Assembly: GCA_021782055.1 (NCBI GenBank)
Contig: JAJXVP010000169.1
Span: 1 to 6,181, forward strand
Reading direction: 5' to 3'
Length of the DNA: 6,181 bases
Origin: a bacterium
GTDB lineage: Bacteria > Spirochaetota > Spirochaetia > JABEVK01
Part shown: piece by piece, positions 1 to 6,093 of the stretch
How the letters are laid out: each line of letters begins with the position of its first letter
Numbering within the stretch: the first letter of the stretch is position 1
Translations under genes and position numbers: made by a program
The notes under the pieces: model-generated
Databases searched by the model: none
What the model was told of the DNA's origin: nothing
Seen by the model: only the letters and a program-made list of their open reading frames with translations

Positions 1-1469
1 AATCAGAAGTTTTTTTTACCCTCAATGGTGACACCGAGGGTGGGTTTCGCACACTCTTCTTTCAAAACCCCCAAAAACCGCTTTTTTCGCTTGAGCAATT
101 TAGCCTTTCGGAACCACAACGAGATGCCCTGTGCAGTCTTTTAAAAGCCCCCCAACCCTGTCGAATTTTGTTTCATGGCGTACCGGGAACGGGTAAAAGT
201 GAATTGGCAAAAACTTTGATCACCTCGGTTGGCTTAGAGCCTGTTTTTCTCAAACCCTTTGAGGAAAGTTCCCCCCTCGCGCAATTTATTCGCTTGTCGA
301 TGGTAAAAAGTTTTGTAAACCCAGCGAGTCAGGTTCTTGTGGTTGACGAAGCAGACGCTATTTTAAATACCCAAAGACTGTTTTTTTCAGAAAACGGTCT
401 CGACAAGGGGCAACTTAACCAGTGGTTGGATAGCTACACCGGAAAAATCATTTTTATTGCCAACCAAATCCGTTTCACAGAGGACTCGCTCTTGCGTCGG
501 TTTCAACTGACGGTAGATTTTCCCGAAACCACCCCTCTGCAGAGCAAAAAGTTTTGGTCGAATTTGGCGACCTCCTACCCCAGGATAACCCCAGAAGAGG
601 TTCAGCACCTGGCCAGCCGCTTTCCTGTCACCCCAGCACAAATCTCGCAGGCTCTTACTTTGGGGCAAACGATGTTAGAAGCAGGTCTACCACGCGAGCG
701 CATGATGGCCAGTGTCAAAGCCTGCCTGACGGCGTCACAAAAAATTCTGGGCCGCAAACCTATGTCCTTAGTTAATCAGGAATTGCCCTACAGTTGGGAC
801 TGGATCAATATCGATACCGACCCCCAACAACTTTTAACGTCCCTGATGGGGTGGAAAACTTCTAGCAAAGTGGGTATCGCAGCCTTATTTTATGGCCTGC
901 CTGGAACAGGAAAAACTCTTCTAGGCCGAAAACTTGCCGAGCTTCTCGATCTACCCTTGTCCGTTCAAAAAGCCAGCGATCTTTTGGGGCCGTATGTGGG
1001 GCAAACGGAGCAAAATATCAGGAGAGCGTTTGCCGCTGCCGAGGGTGGGGTGCTGATGATTGATGAGGCTGACAGCTTTTTTCAAGACCGAAACTTAGCC
1101 CACCACCAATGGGAACGAACACAGACCAACGAAATGCTCTCGTGCCTCGAAGACTTTAGTGGTTTGTTCATCGCTACAACGAATTTGCCCAAGATTTTTG
1201 ATGACGCCAGTTACCGCCGTTTTGCTCTCAAAATTAAATTTGAGAGCTTGCGCGAAGACCAAAAGTTGGGCCTGCTTCAGGCGTACTTTCCGCAAGGGGA
1301 CTGGACAAATTACAGCCAAGAGCTTCAAACCCTTATGCTGACGCCAGGGGATCTCAAGGCCGTCTACCAGCAGTGTCAGTGGGGGGCACCGGCGGACCCG
1401 GCTCACGTTATCAAACTTTTACGGCAAAACCAGGGACTGAGTCAGAAAGTCAAACCCATAGGGTTTTGA
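1..1469 (+). CDS. Tandem AAA+ ATPase, C-terminal part (5' end outside window)
   Basis: The frame is open from the first complete codon (position 3) to TGA at 1467-1469, giving 488 visible codons. A TTG at 168 could be read as a start, but it falls in the beta strand just before Walker A, so the true start is upstream of the window. Numbering from codon 1 at position 3, module 1 has Walker A GVPGTGKS (59-66), Walker B VLVVDEAD (111-118), a sensor-1 Asn (154) and an RRF arginine-finger motif (165-167). Module 2 has Walker A GLPGTGKT (298-305), Walker B VLMIDEAD (350-357), sensor-1 in IATTN (394) and RRF (405-407). Walker A to B spacing is the same in both. Module 2 resembles classic AAA proteins (COG0464-like): it has a GPYVGQTE pore-loop region and an ERTQTNEML segment. 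Such proteins usually form hexamers that remodel or unfold proteins; the substrate here is unknown. It converges on the DUF2934-type gene 50 bp away, with no obvious shared role. Confidence 0.9.
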   Translation, partial: SEVFFTLNGDTEGGFRTLFFQNPQKPLFSLEQFSLSEPQRDALCSLLKAPQPCRILFHGVPGTGKSELAKTLITSVGLEPVFLKPFEESSPLAQFIRLSMVKSFVNPASQVLVVDEADAILNTQRLFFSENGLDKGQLNQWLDSYTGKIIFIANQIRFTEDSLLRRFQLTVDFPETTPLQSKKFWSNLATSYPRITPEEVQHLASRFPVTPAQISQALTLGQTMLEAGLPRERMMASVKACLTASQKILGRKPMSLVNQELPYSWDWINIDTDPQQLLTSLMGWKTSSKVGIAALFYGLPGTGKTLLGRKLAELLDLPLSVQKASDLLGPYVGQTEQNIRRAFAAAEGGVLMIDEADSFFQDRNLAHHQWERTQTNEMLSCLEDFSGLFIATTNLPKIFDDASYRRFALKIKFESLREDQKLGLLQAYFPQGDWTNYSQELQTLMLTPGDLKAVYQQCQWGAPADPAHVIKLLRQNQGLSQKVKPIGF

Positions 1470-1519
1470 AACTCTAGTATATGCAAACGAGCTGGTTCAA
1501 GAAGGCAACCCTGTGCCGA

Positions 1520-1738
1520 CTACAGGCCGTGAGCTTTTTTTACGAGCTCTTCGGCCTGCAACCAATCGGTTAAGCTGTCCCCTGGTGCGGCGGTTCGGGT
1601 ACGTTCCAGAAACAGCTCGTAAGCCTTGCTTTCGACTTCACGAAGAAAATCTTCTAAAGCTGGCGCAGTAGCACTGGCTTTTTTGGCGGGAGCCTTTTTG
1701 GCAGGGGTTTTGGGTGAGGGTGACTTCTTATTATCCAT
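1520..1738 (-). CDS. Small DUF2934-type protein with Lys/Ala/Pro-rich N-terminal tail
   Basis: This 72-residue protein has two parts. Residues 1-28 form a basic, low-complexity tail with the pentapeptide PAKKA twice in tandem (12-16 and 17-21), like tails of histone-H1-type bacterial proteins. Residues 29-70 look like the DUF2934 domain: a helix with KAYELFLERT followed by GDSLTDWLQAEELV, matching the family pattern of A-x-E-L-[WF]...G...DW..AE. DUF2934 has no established function. The tail suggests binding to nucleic acid or another acidic partner, but that is inference. I chose ATG 1738 because AGGA (1749-1746) sits 7 nt upstream; a TTG at 1744 would add two residues. It lies 62 bp after the acyl-CoA synthetase on the same strand, so it may be co-transcribed or use the promoter candidate in the gap. 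The charged, in-frame, family-like C-terminal half argues that the gene is real. Confidence 0.8.
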   Translation of the reverse strand: MDNKKSPSPKTPAKKAPAKKASATAPALEDFLREVESKAYELFLERTRTAAPGDSLTDWLQAEELVKKAHGL

Positions 1739-1744
1739 AAACAA

Positions 1745-1773
1745 ATCCTAAACCTCGGTTCCCGATGAGTCAA
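1745..1773 (-). promoter_or_regulatory. Candidate sigma-70-type promoter for the DUF2934-type gene
   Basis: On the minus strand, TTGACT (1773-1768) is followed after 17 bp by TAGGAT (1750-1745). These match the consensus at 5/6 and 4/6 positions. Only six bases separate the -10 hexamer from ATG 1738, so a transcript from here would start at or next to the start codon. The same AGGA could instead serve as a Shine-Dalgarno site on a longer mRNA from upstream, so the two readings compete. Evidence is sequence match only. Confidence 0.35.
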
Positions 1774-1800
1774 GTTCGCCAAAGCCGGTTCGTTGCACGC

Positions 1801-3732
1801 TTAGACTTTGTGCCCGTTGAAAAGCGCGGCGATCTGCTGGGCACGACGCTGAGCAATCACGTTACGTTTCAGCTTTAGGGACGCGGTCACCTCGACCATG
1901 GGCTCAAAGGGGCGGGGTAAAAGCTTAAATTGGTAGATCCCTTCGTAGGGTTTAAACCCACTTCGCGGGTTAATTAGGGCCTGAATAATCTCGCGGACAT
2001 ATTCAAGAATTTGGGGGTTTTCTAACAATTCTTCGCGGTCCATGTACGAAATTTGTTTGGCCCGGGCCCATTCTTCCATGAGGTCAAACTGAGGAACAAT
2101 CAGGGCTCCAAGGAATTTTTGATCTTGCCCTACCACCATGACTTGATCAATAAAATCGGCCTCAAGGAGGCGTTGTTCGAGAGGGGCTGGCTCTACGTTC
2201 TCACCACCTAAAAGAACGATGGTGTCTTTTGAGCGCCCCACCAACCGAAGTTCGTTTCGCACTGTGGCCACGGCTAAGTCCCCGGTATTGAGCCAGCCAT
2301 CGACAAGGACTCCAGCGGTCATTTCGGGTCGCTTGTAGTAACCGAGCATAACCTGGGGCGTGCGGACCCACAATTCCCCTTTGTGTCCTGCCGGCAGAAC
2401 TTTACCTGTCCCTTCTTCACGAATTTCAAAGCGAATGTCGCGGAGCAAGGGGCCTACCGTATGAGGAACAGGATGCTTAAGAAGGCGAACCGACAGCACC
2501 GGTGCTGTTTCGGTCAGGCCATAGCCTTCTAGCACCAGAACTCCTACGGCGCGAAAGAACGCATCAACATGTCCGGGTAGGGCTCCACCACCCGAAATAC
2601 CGGCAAGGAAGCGGCCTCCTAAAAGTTGTCGCAACTTACGAAAAATAAGGGCATCGCCCAAGGCGTGGAGCGGCCAAAGCAGGGCGAAAGGCAGAGCCGC
2701 GCTGGCTCTTTGTGCCCAGGGCATATAAGGGGTAAAACGGGGCCAACGGTCCAGCAATTTGTCACGGTAGTCGGCATAGTGAGTTCCTGCCGTTATAAAG
2801 AAGTCAAAAACACGTCGAACCAAGCGCCCCTGTTCTTTGACCTTGCGAAGAATTGCGGCGCGGATACTCTCCCAAATTCGGGGAACCGAGATAAACCAGG
2901 TCGGTTTGATAGCCGCCATATCATCGAGCATGACTTTGCCAACGGGCTTGGAATAGCAGATTGAGGCCCCGCCGCCCAGAATGATGTACTCGATGGCCCG
3001 CTCAAAAGCGTGCCAAATGGGAAGCACGCTTAAAAAAATATCCTGAGGCAGTAGTTTGAGCACTTCGAGGGCTCGTTCCATTTGAAACAAAAAGGCACGA
3101 TGACTGAGCATCACTCCTTTGGGTTCACCGGTAGTTCCCGAGGTATAAATAATCGTCGCCAAGTCCTCTTCAGATCCCGCCGAAACCTCGGCCTCAAAAA
3201 ACGAGGGCCTTTTGAGCTTTTCATGCTGGCCCAGCGTCAGAACTTCTTCGAAATTTAACAATTGAAGCGAAGAAGGGGCACGCCGATGATGCCCTAAAGA
3301 ATTGTCGAGAACGATGACCGTGCGAAGTGCGCCCAGCGACGAAAGGTTCATAAGCTTTTCAAGCTGGGTTTGGTCTTCGACCAACGCCGTCTCGCAGTCG
3401 GCATGGTTCACGATAAAAGCCAACTCGTCTTTGGTGATATCTGAACCCCGGGGTACATCAACGCCACCCAGGCTTAGGATTGCCAAGTCGACAACCAGCC
3501 ATTCGGGCCGATTATCTGATATCAGGACGGCATGCCCCCCGCGCTTGACACCAAGAACGGCAAGCCCTACGGCAAACTCTTGGACTTTGTTCCAAAAGTC
3601 CCTATAGCTGACTTTTTGAAAGGGGTTAGCGACACTGGCCCCAGCGGTTGCGTTGGCTTTAAAAAATTGGACTGGTTCAGTCTCACGTTGTTGGACAACC
3701 TGCCGCACCCGCTGAGGAAGAGTTTGCCCCAT
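1801..3732 (-). CDS. Long-chain acyl-CoA synthetase (AMP-forming)
   Basis: This 643-residue member of the ANL adenylate-forming superfamily (FAA1/FadD15-like) activates a fatty acid with ATP to acyl-AMP, then transfers it to CoA. Visible motifs in order are: the P-loop YTSGTTGEPKGV (196-207); LPIWHAFER (237-245); GGRFLAGISGGGALP (372-386); the adenine-binding GYGLTETAP (403-411); DGWLNTGDL (478-486) with the ATP-ribose Asp485; the hinge GRSKDTIVL (499-507); GGENVEP (509-515); and SLKLKR (618-623), whose Lys620 is the likely catalytic lysine. Length fits the bacterial/eukaryotic-like FACS branch. There is no signal peptide; membrane association is likely only peripheral. ATG 3732 lies 5 nt after the fabZ-like stop, with a weak AAAAGG 10 nt upstream, so translational coupling is likely. 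Acyl-ACP synthetase activity on recycled fatty acids is an alternative, since motifs do not separate CoA from ACP as acceptor. Chain-length preference cannot be read from the sequence. Confidence 0.93.
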   Translation of the reverse strand: MGQTLPQRVRQVVQQRETEPVQFFKANATAGASVANPFQKVSYRDFWNKVQEFAVGLAVLGVKRGGHAVLISDNRPEWLVVDLAILSLGGVDVPRGSDITKDELAFIVNHADCETALVEDQTQLEKLMNLSSLGALRTVIVLDNSLGHHRRAPSSLQLLNFEEVLTLGQHEKLKRPSFFEAEVSAGSEEDLATIIYTSGTTGEPKGVMLSHRAFLFQMERALEVLKLLPQDIFLSVLPIWHAFERAIEYIILGGGASICYSKPVGKVMLDDMAAIKPTWFISVPRIWESIRAAILRKVKEQGRLVRRVFDFFITAGTHYADYRDKLLDRWPRFTPYMPWAQRASAALPFALLWPLHALGDALIFRKLRQLLGGRFLAGISGGGALPGHVDAFFRAVGVLVLEGYGLTETAPVLSVRLLKHPVPHTVGPLLRDIRFEIREEGTGKVLPAGHKGELWVRTPQVMLGYYKRPEMTAGVLVDGWLNTGDLAVATVRNELRLVGRSKDTIVLLGGENVEPAPLEQRLLEADFIDQVMVVGQDQKFLGALIVPQFDLMEEWARAKQISYMDREELLENPQILEYVREIIQALINPRSGFKPYEGIYQFKLLPRPFEPMVEVTASLKLKRNVIAQRRAQQIAALFNGHKV

Positions 3733-3737
3733 GAGCT

Positions 3738-4166
3738 TTAGGCCTTTTCAGCCGAACCGACGACGCACATCCACTCGGCTTCAGCAGCTACCTCGTCACC
3801 GACAAGAGCCCGTCCACTTTGACGGAGCATACGGGCCGAAATTCTCAGGTTGGTAATTTCGAGCCGGACTTTGTCCTGAGGCCGGACCTGGCGGCGAAAC
3901 TTAGCTTTTTCGACCGTGGCCAAAAAGAAAAGGGCGTCCGCACCCAAAAGTCCTAGCTGACGAACACCGGCACCACCGGCTTGAGCCAGAGTTTCGACAA
4001 GGATAACGCCCGGAACAACCGGGTAACCGGGAAAATGCCCGGGAAAAAAGAACTCGTCCTCGCGGAACGTTTTCCAAGCCACAATTTGTTCTGAGGTGGC
4101 TAGCTCAATTTCATCCACAAAAAGAAAAGGCTTTCGGTGGGGGAGAAGGTCTTCCATGGGGTTCAT
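3738..4166 (-). CDS. fabZ: 3-hydroxyacyl-ACP dehydratase, FabZ-like hotdog protein
   Basis: FabZ dehydrates 3-hydroxyacyl-ACP to trans-2-enoyl-ACP in fatty-acid elongation, in the cytoplasm as a hotdog-fold dimer or hexamer. From ATG 4166 the protein has 142 residues, the usual FabZ length. It shows the family start LLPHRKPFLFVDEI (7-20), catalytic His44 in GHFPG and catalytic Glu58 in LVETLAQAGG. The 14-residue His-Glu spacing equals that of E. coli FabZ (His54, Glu68). The downstream FLATVEKAKFRRQVRPQD stretch (81-98) is also typical. The start is uncertain: ATGs in frame lie at 4178, 4166 and 4157, and none has a Shine-Dalgarno sequence. I prefer 4166 because the promoter candidate just upstream places its transcription start there, while 4178 lies inside the -10 hexamer. 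It is first in a minus-strand cluster with the acyl-CoA synthetase and is divergent from accBC. A FabZ paralogue acting in a side pathway cannot be excluded. Confidence 0.9.
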   Translation of the reverse strand: MNPMEDLLPHRKPFLFVDEIELATSEQIVAWKTFREDEFFFPGHFPGYPVVPGVILVETLAQAGGAGVRQLGLLGADALFFLATVEKAKFRRQVRPQDKVRLEITNLRISARMLRQSGRALVGDEVAAEAEWMCVVGSAEKA

Positions 4167-4173
4167 GAAAATG

Positions 4174-4203
4174 ATCATACCGGGGAAAGGGGAATTTTGC
4201 CAA
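4174..4203 (-). promoter_or_regulatory. Candidate promoter for fabZ-acyl-CoA synthetase, implying a leaderless mRNA
   Basis: On the minus strand, TTGGCA (4203-4198, 5/6 match) is followed after 18 bp by TATGAT (4179-4174, 5/6 match). Transcription would start about 7-8 bases past the -10 end, which is the A of ATG 4166. The -10 hexamer includes the first in-frame ATG (4178), so that codon would not be in the mRNA. The lack of any Shine-Dalgarno sequence before 4178, 4166 or 4157 fits this reading. Confidence 0.55.
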
Positions 4204-4220
4204 CTAGATTTTCACGTGGC

Positions 4221-4248
4221 TTGACTTTCATAGGCTTGGGTTTATGCT
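4221..4248 (+). promoter_or_regulatory. Candidate upstream promoter (P1) for accBC
   Basis: TTGACT (4221-4226, 5/6) is followed after 16 bp by TATGCT (4243-4248, 4/6, keeping the key TA and final T). Transcription would start near 4255, giving an accB leader of about 49 nt that includes the dyad at 4253-4271 and the Shine-Dalgarno site. It lies back to back with the fabZ promoter, with -35 boxes 17 bp apart. Confidence 0.5.
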
Positions 4249-4251
4249 AGA

Positions 4252-4280
4252 TTGACAGGGAATTCTTGTCATGGTACGTT
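4252..4280 (+). promoter_or_regulatory. Candidate downstream promoter (P2) for accBC with extended -10
   Basis: A perfect TTGACA (4252-4257) is followed after 17 bp by TACGTT (4275-4280). The -10 hexamer is only a 3/6 match but is preceded by TG plus one base (4272-4274), an extended -10 feature. Transcription would start near 4287, leaving a leader of about 17 nt with the GAGGAG Shine-Dalgarno site. Its -35 box and spacer contain the dyad at 4253-4271. Confidence 0.35.
4253..4271. repeat. Inverted repeat TGACA-N9-TGTCA before accB
   Basis: The arms TGACA (4253-4257) and TGTCA (4267-4271) are perfect inverted repeats around GGGAATTCT. As DNA it could be an operator covering the start region of P1 and the -35/spacer of P2. 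As RNA from P1 it could fold into an imperfect hairpin of eight pairs, two of them G-U, with a three-base loop. Five-base arms can arise by chance, so only its position makes it noteworthy. Confidence 0.35.
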
Positions 4281-4303
4281 CCTGACTGTTTTGAGGAGTT
4301 GAA

Positions 4304-4774
4304 ATGGATACCAAAGACATTGTGGCGATTCTAGAAAAGTTCAACGCGACTGGCCTGGCGGAAATGAAATTCCGAGAAGGTTCCGTGGAACTGCATGTCA
4401 AACGCCACCCTGATACCGTCTATGCCGCCGCACCGGTTGTACATTCTGCCCCCGTACCGGCCGCAACGGCCCCCGTTCCTGCTGGTTCACAACCCGCACC
4501 CTCCGCTCCAGCTCCTGCGGCGGCCTCTGCTACCGGAGAAATCATCACCAGCCCCATTGTAGGCACGGTGTACCGTACCCCAGCCCCCGACGCCCCTCCC
4601 TTTGTAGAAGAAGGAAAGGTGGTTAAAAAAGGCGAAACCTTGTGCATCATTGAAGCGATGAAAGTCATGAATGAACTTGAAGCAGAATTCGATTGTGAGA
4701 TTATCCGTGTGTTGGCCGACAATCAGGCCTTTGTGGAGTATGGTACTCCGCTGTTCGAGGTCCGCCGGAAATGA
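4304..4774 (+). CDS. accB: Biotin carboxyl carrier protein of acetyl-CoA carboxylase
   Basis: AccB carries biotin between the biotin carboxylase and carboxyltransferase of acetyl-CoA carboxylase, the first committed step of fatty-acid synthesis. It has 156 residues, the same length as E. coli AccB. Residues 1-34 form the conserved N-terminal helix-plus-strand region that contacts AccC. Residues 40-77 are an Ala/Pro-rich flexible linker. Residues 79-156 are the biotinyl domain, with ITSPIVGTVY (81-90), a bacterial AccB 'thumb' (PAPDAPPF, 93-100) and the biotinylation site EAMKVMNE, target Lys120. The thumb separates it from carriers of pyruvate or propionyl-CoA carboxylases. The start ATG 4304 is supported by GAGGAG (4293-4298) at 5 nt spacing, the best ribosome binding site in the window. 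Its stop overlaps the accC start (ATGA). Two promoter candidates and an inverted repeat lie upstream. Confidence 0.97.
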   Translation: MDTKDIVAILEKFNATGLAEMKFREGSVELHVKRHPDTVYAAAPVVHSAPVPAATAPVPAGSQPAPSAPAPAAASATGEIITSPIVGTVYRTPAPDAPPFVEEGKVVKKGETLCIIEAMKVMNELEAEFDCEIIRVLADNQAFVEYGTPLFEVRRK

Positions 4775-6093
4775 TTCGATCTCTTCTCGTCGCTAACCGG
4801 GGAGAAATCGCCGTACGCATTATCCGTGCTTGTAAAGAGTTAGGAATTCGTACCGTCGCTGTTTACTCCGAAGCTGATCGCCAGGCTTTGCATGTCAAAA
4901 TGGCCGATCAGTCAATTTGTATTGGGCCTCCGCCTTCAAAAGATAGTTATCTCAACATTCCTAACATAATCTCCGCTGCGCTTCATGCCCGGGCCGATGC
5001 CATTCACCCAGGGGTGGGCTTTTTGTCTGAAAACGCTGAATTTGCGCGTCAGGTTCAGCTGGCGGGCTTGGTTTGGGTCGGTCCTGATCCGCAGGCCATC
5101 GAAATGTTGGGCGATAAAGTCAGTGCCAAAGCTAATGCCAAAAAGTATGGCGTGCCCTGCACTCCTGGCCTCGAGGGCGCTGTTACCAACATTGAAAAGA
5201 CCGTGGAAGCTGTTCGTGATATGGGCTTACCCGTCATCATCAAAGCCTCCGCTGGCGGCGGTGGTAAGGGGATGCGAGTTGTTCGTAAGGTCGAAGATCT
5301 GGCGGACAATATTCGGATTGCGAGTTCTGAAGCTGAAAAGTCCTTTGGGGACGGCACCGTTTTTATCGAGAAGTATCTTGAGAACGCCGCTCACGTCGAA
5401 CTTCAGATGATCGGCGATAAGCAAGGTAATGTGATTTATCTGGGTGAACGAGACTGCTCGGTACAACGTAACCACCAGAAGCTCGTTGAAGAGAGCCCTT
5501 CCCCGTTAGTTACCCCCGAAATTCGTCGTCGTATGGGCGAAGATGCTGTCCGTTTGTTCAAAGGTATTGGCTACTTTGGGGCAGGAACCATCGAGTTTTT
5601 GTTTAAAGACGGCCAATACTACTTTATGGAAGTCAATTCGCGGATTCAAGTTGAGCATCCGGTTACCGAAATGATTACCAACGTCGACTTGATCAAAGAA
5701 ATGATCCGGGTAGCCAACGGTGAGCCCTTGTCGGTAAAACAAGAGGATATTCGGTTTGACGGGTATGCTATGGAGATCCGTATCAACGCAACGGCCCCTG
5801 GCACCGTGAAATATTACCTTCCCCCCAGTGGCTTTAAAGTTCGCGTGGATAGTTTTCTCTACACCGGGTACACTGTGCCCCCCACGTATGACTCGATGGT
5901 CGCTAAGGTGATCATTGGCGCCCCGACCAGGGCCGAAGGCATCAACAAAATGCTTTCTGTTCTTGATGAGTTCAAGTTGGAGGGTGTCCCTACCAACCTC
6001 GAAAGTCAAAAAAAGATCATCAATACGTCGATTTTTCGCAAAGGCGGCTTTGGGACAAATGTCCTTGACGCCATTATGAAGGAGATCGGCTAA
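4771..6093 (+). CDS. accC: Biotin carboxylase subunit of acetyl-CoA carboxylase
   Basis: AccC uses ATP and bicarbonate to carboxylate biotin on AccB. Its 440 residues show the N-terminal VANRGEIAVRIIRACKELGI domain (8-27), the ATP-grasp Gly-rich lid AGGGGKGMR (161-169), and equivalents of E. coli catalytic residues: Lys116, Lys158, Lys237, Glu275 and Glu287 (Mg), Arg291, Glu295 in RIQVEHPVTE, and Arg337 in RINA. Dimer-interface Phe and Arg are kept in GFKVR (354-358). ATG 4771 overlaps the accB stop by 4 nt; a GAGG lies 10 nt upstream. The oddity is after RINA: the usual EDP and FLPSPG segment reads TAP then G, about seven residues shorter than E. coli. Also, the usual HPGYGF motif is HPGVGF (79-84). 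The frame is unbroken and the rest aligns, so this is not a frameshift. Activity is expected but unproven. Confidence 0.96.
   Translation: MIRSLLVANRGEIAVRIIRACKELGIRTVAVYSEADRQALHVKMADQSICIGPPPSKDSYLNIPNIISAALHARADAIHPGVGFLSENAEFARQVQLAGLVWVGPDPQAIEMLGDKVSAKANAKKYGVPCTPGLEGAVTNIEKTVEAVRDMGLPVIIKASAGGGGKGMRVVRKVEDLADNIRIASSEAEKSFGDGTVFIEKYLENAAHVELQMIGDKQGNVIYLGERDCSVQRNHQKLVEESPSPLVTPEIRRRMGEDAVRLFKGIGYFGAGTIEFLFKDGQYYFMEVNSRIQVEHPVTEMITNVDLIKEMIRVANGEPLSVKQEDIRFDGYAMEIRINATAPGTVKYYLPPSGFKVRVDSFLYTGYTVPPTYDSMVAKVIIGAPTRAEGINKMLSVLDEFKLEGVPTNLESQKKIINTSIFRKGGFGTNVLDAIMKEIG

Noticed and set aside
168..170. TTG as the start of the AAA+ ATPase gene
   Set aside because: The frame stays open to the window edge, and a start here would cut off the first strand of the AAA core just before Walker A.
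1510..1541. CCTGT-N7-ACAGG hairpin with a T run at the junction of the convergent genes, as a terminator
   Set aside because: The stem is only five pairs and the T run (1535-1541) begins eight bases after it, inside the DUF2934-type coding sequence. It does not meet the usual layout of an intrinsic terminator, and I found no better candidate in 1470-1519.
1532..1549. AGCT/AGCTC inverted repeat flanking a T run
   Set aside because: It is inside coding sequence (the EELVKKA codons), with the T run in the loop rather than after the stem.
2626..3005. Open frames of 112 (+) and 70 (-) codons inside the acyl-CoA synthetase gene
   Set aside because: Both overlap conserved synthetase coding sequence in other frames and show no recognisable domain.
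4420..4722. 100-codon minus-strand open frame rich in Ala and Gly
   Set aside because: It is the antisense of the Ala/Pro linker of AccB; GC-rich linker codons produce such frames without selection.
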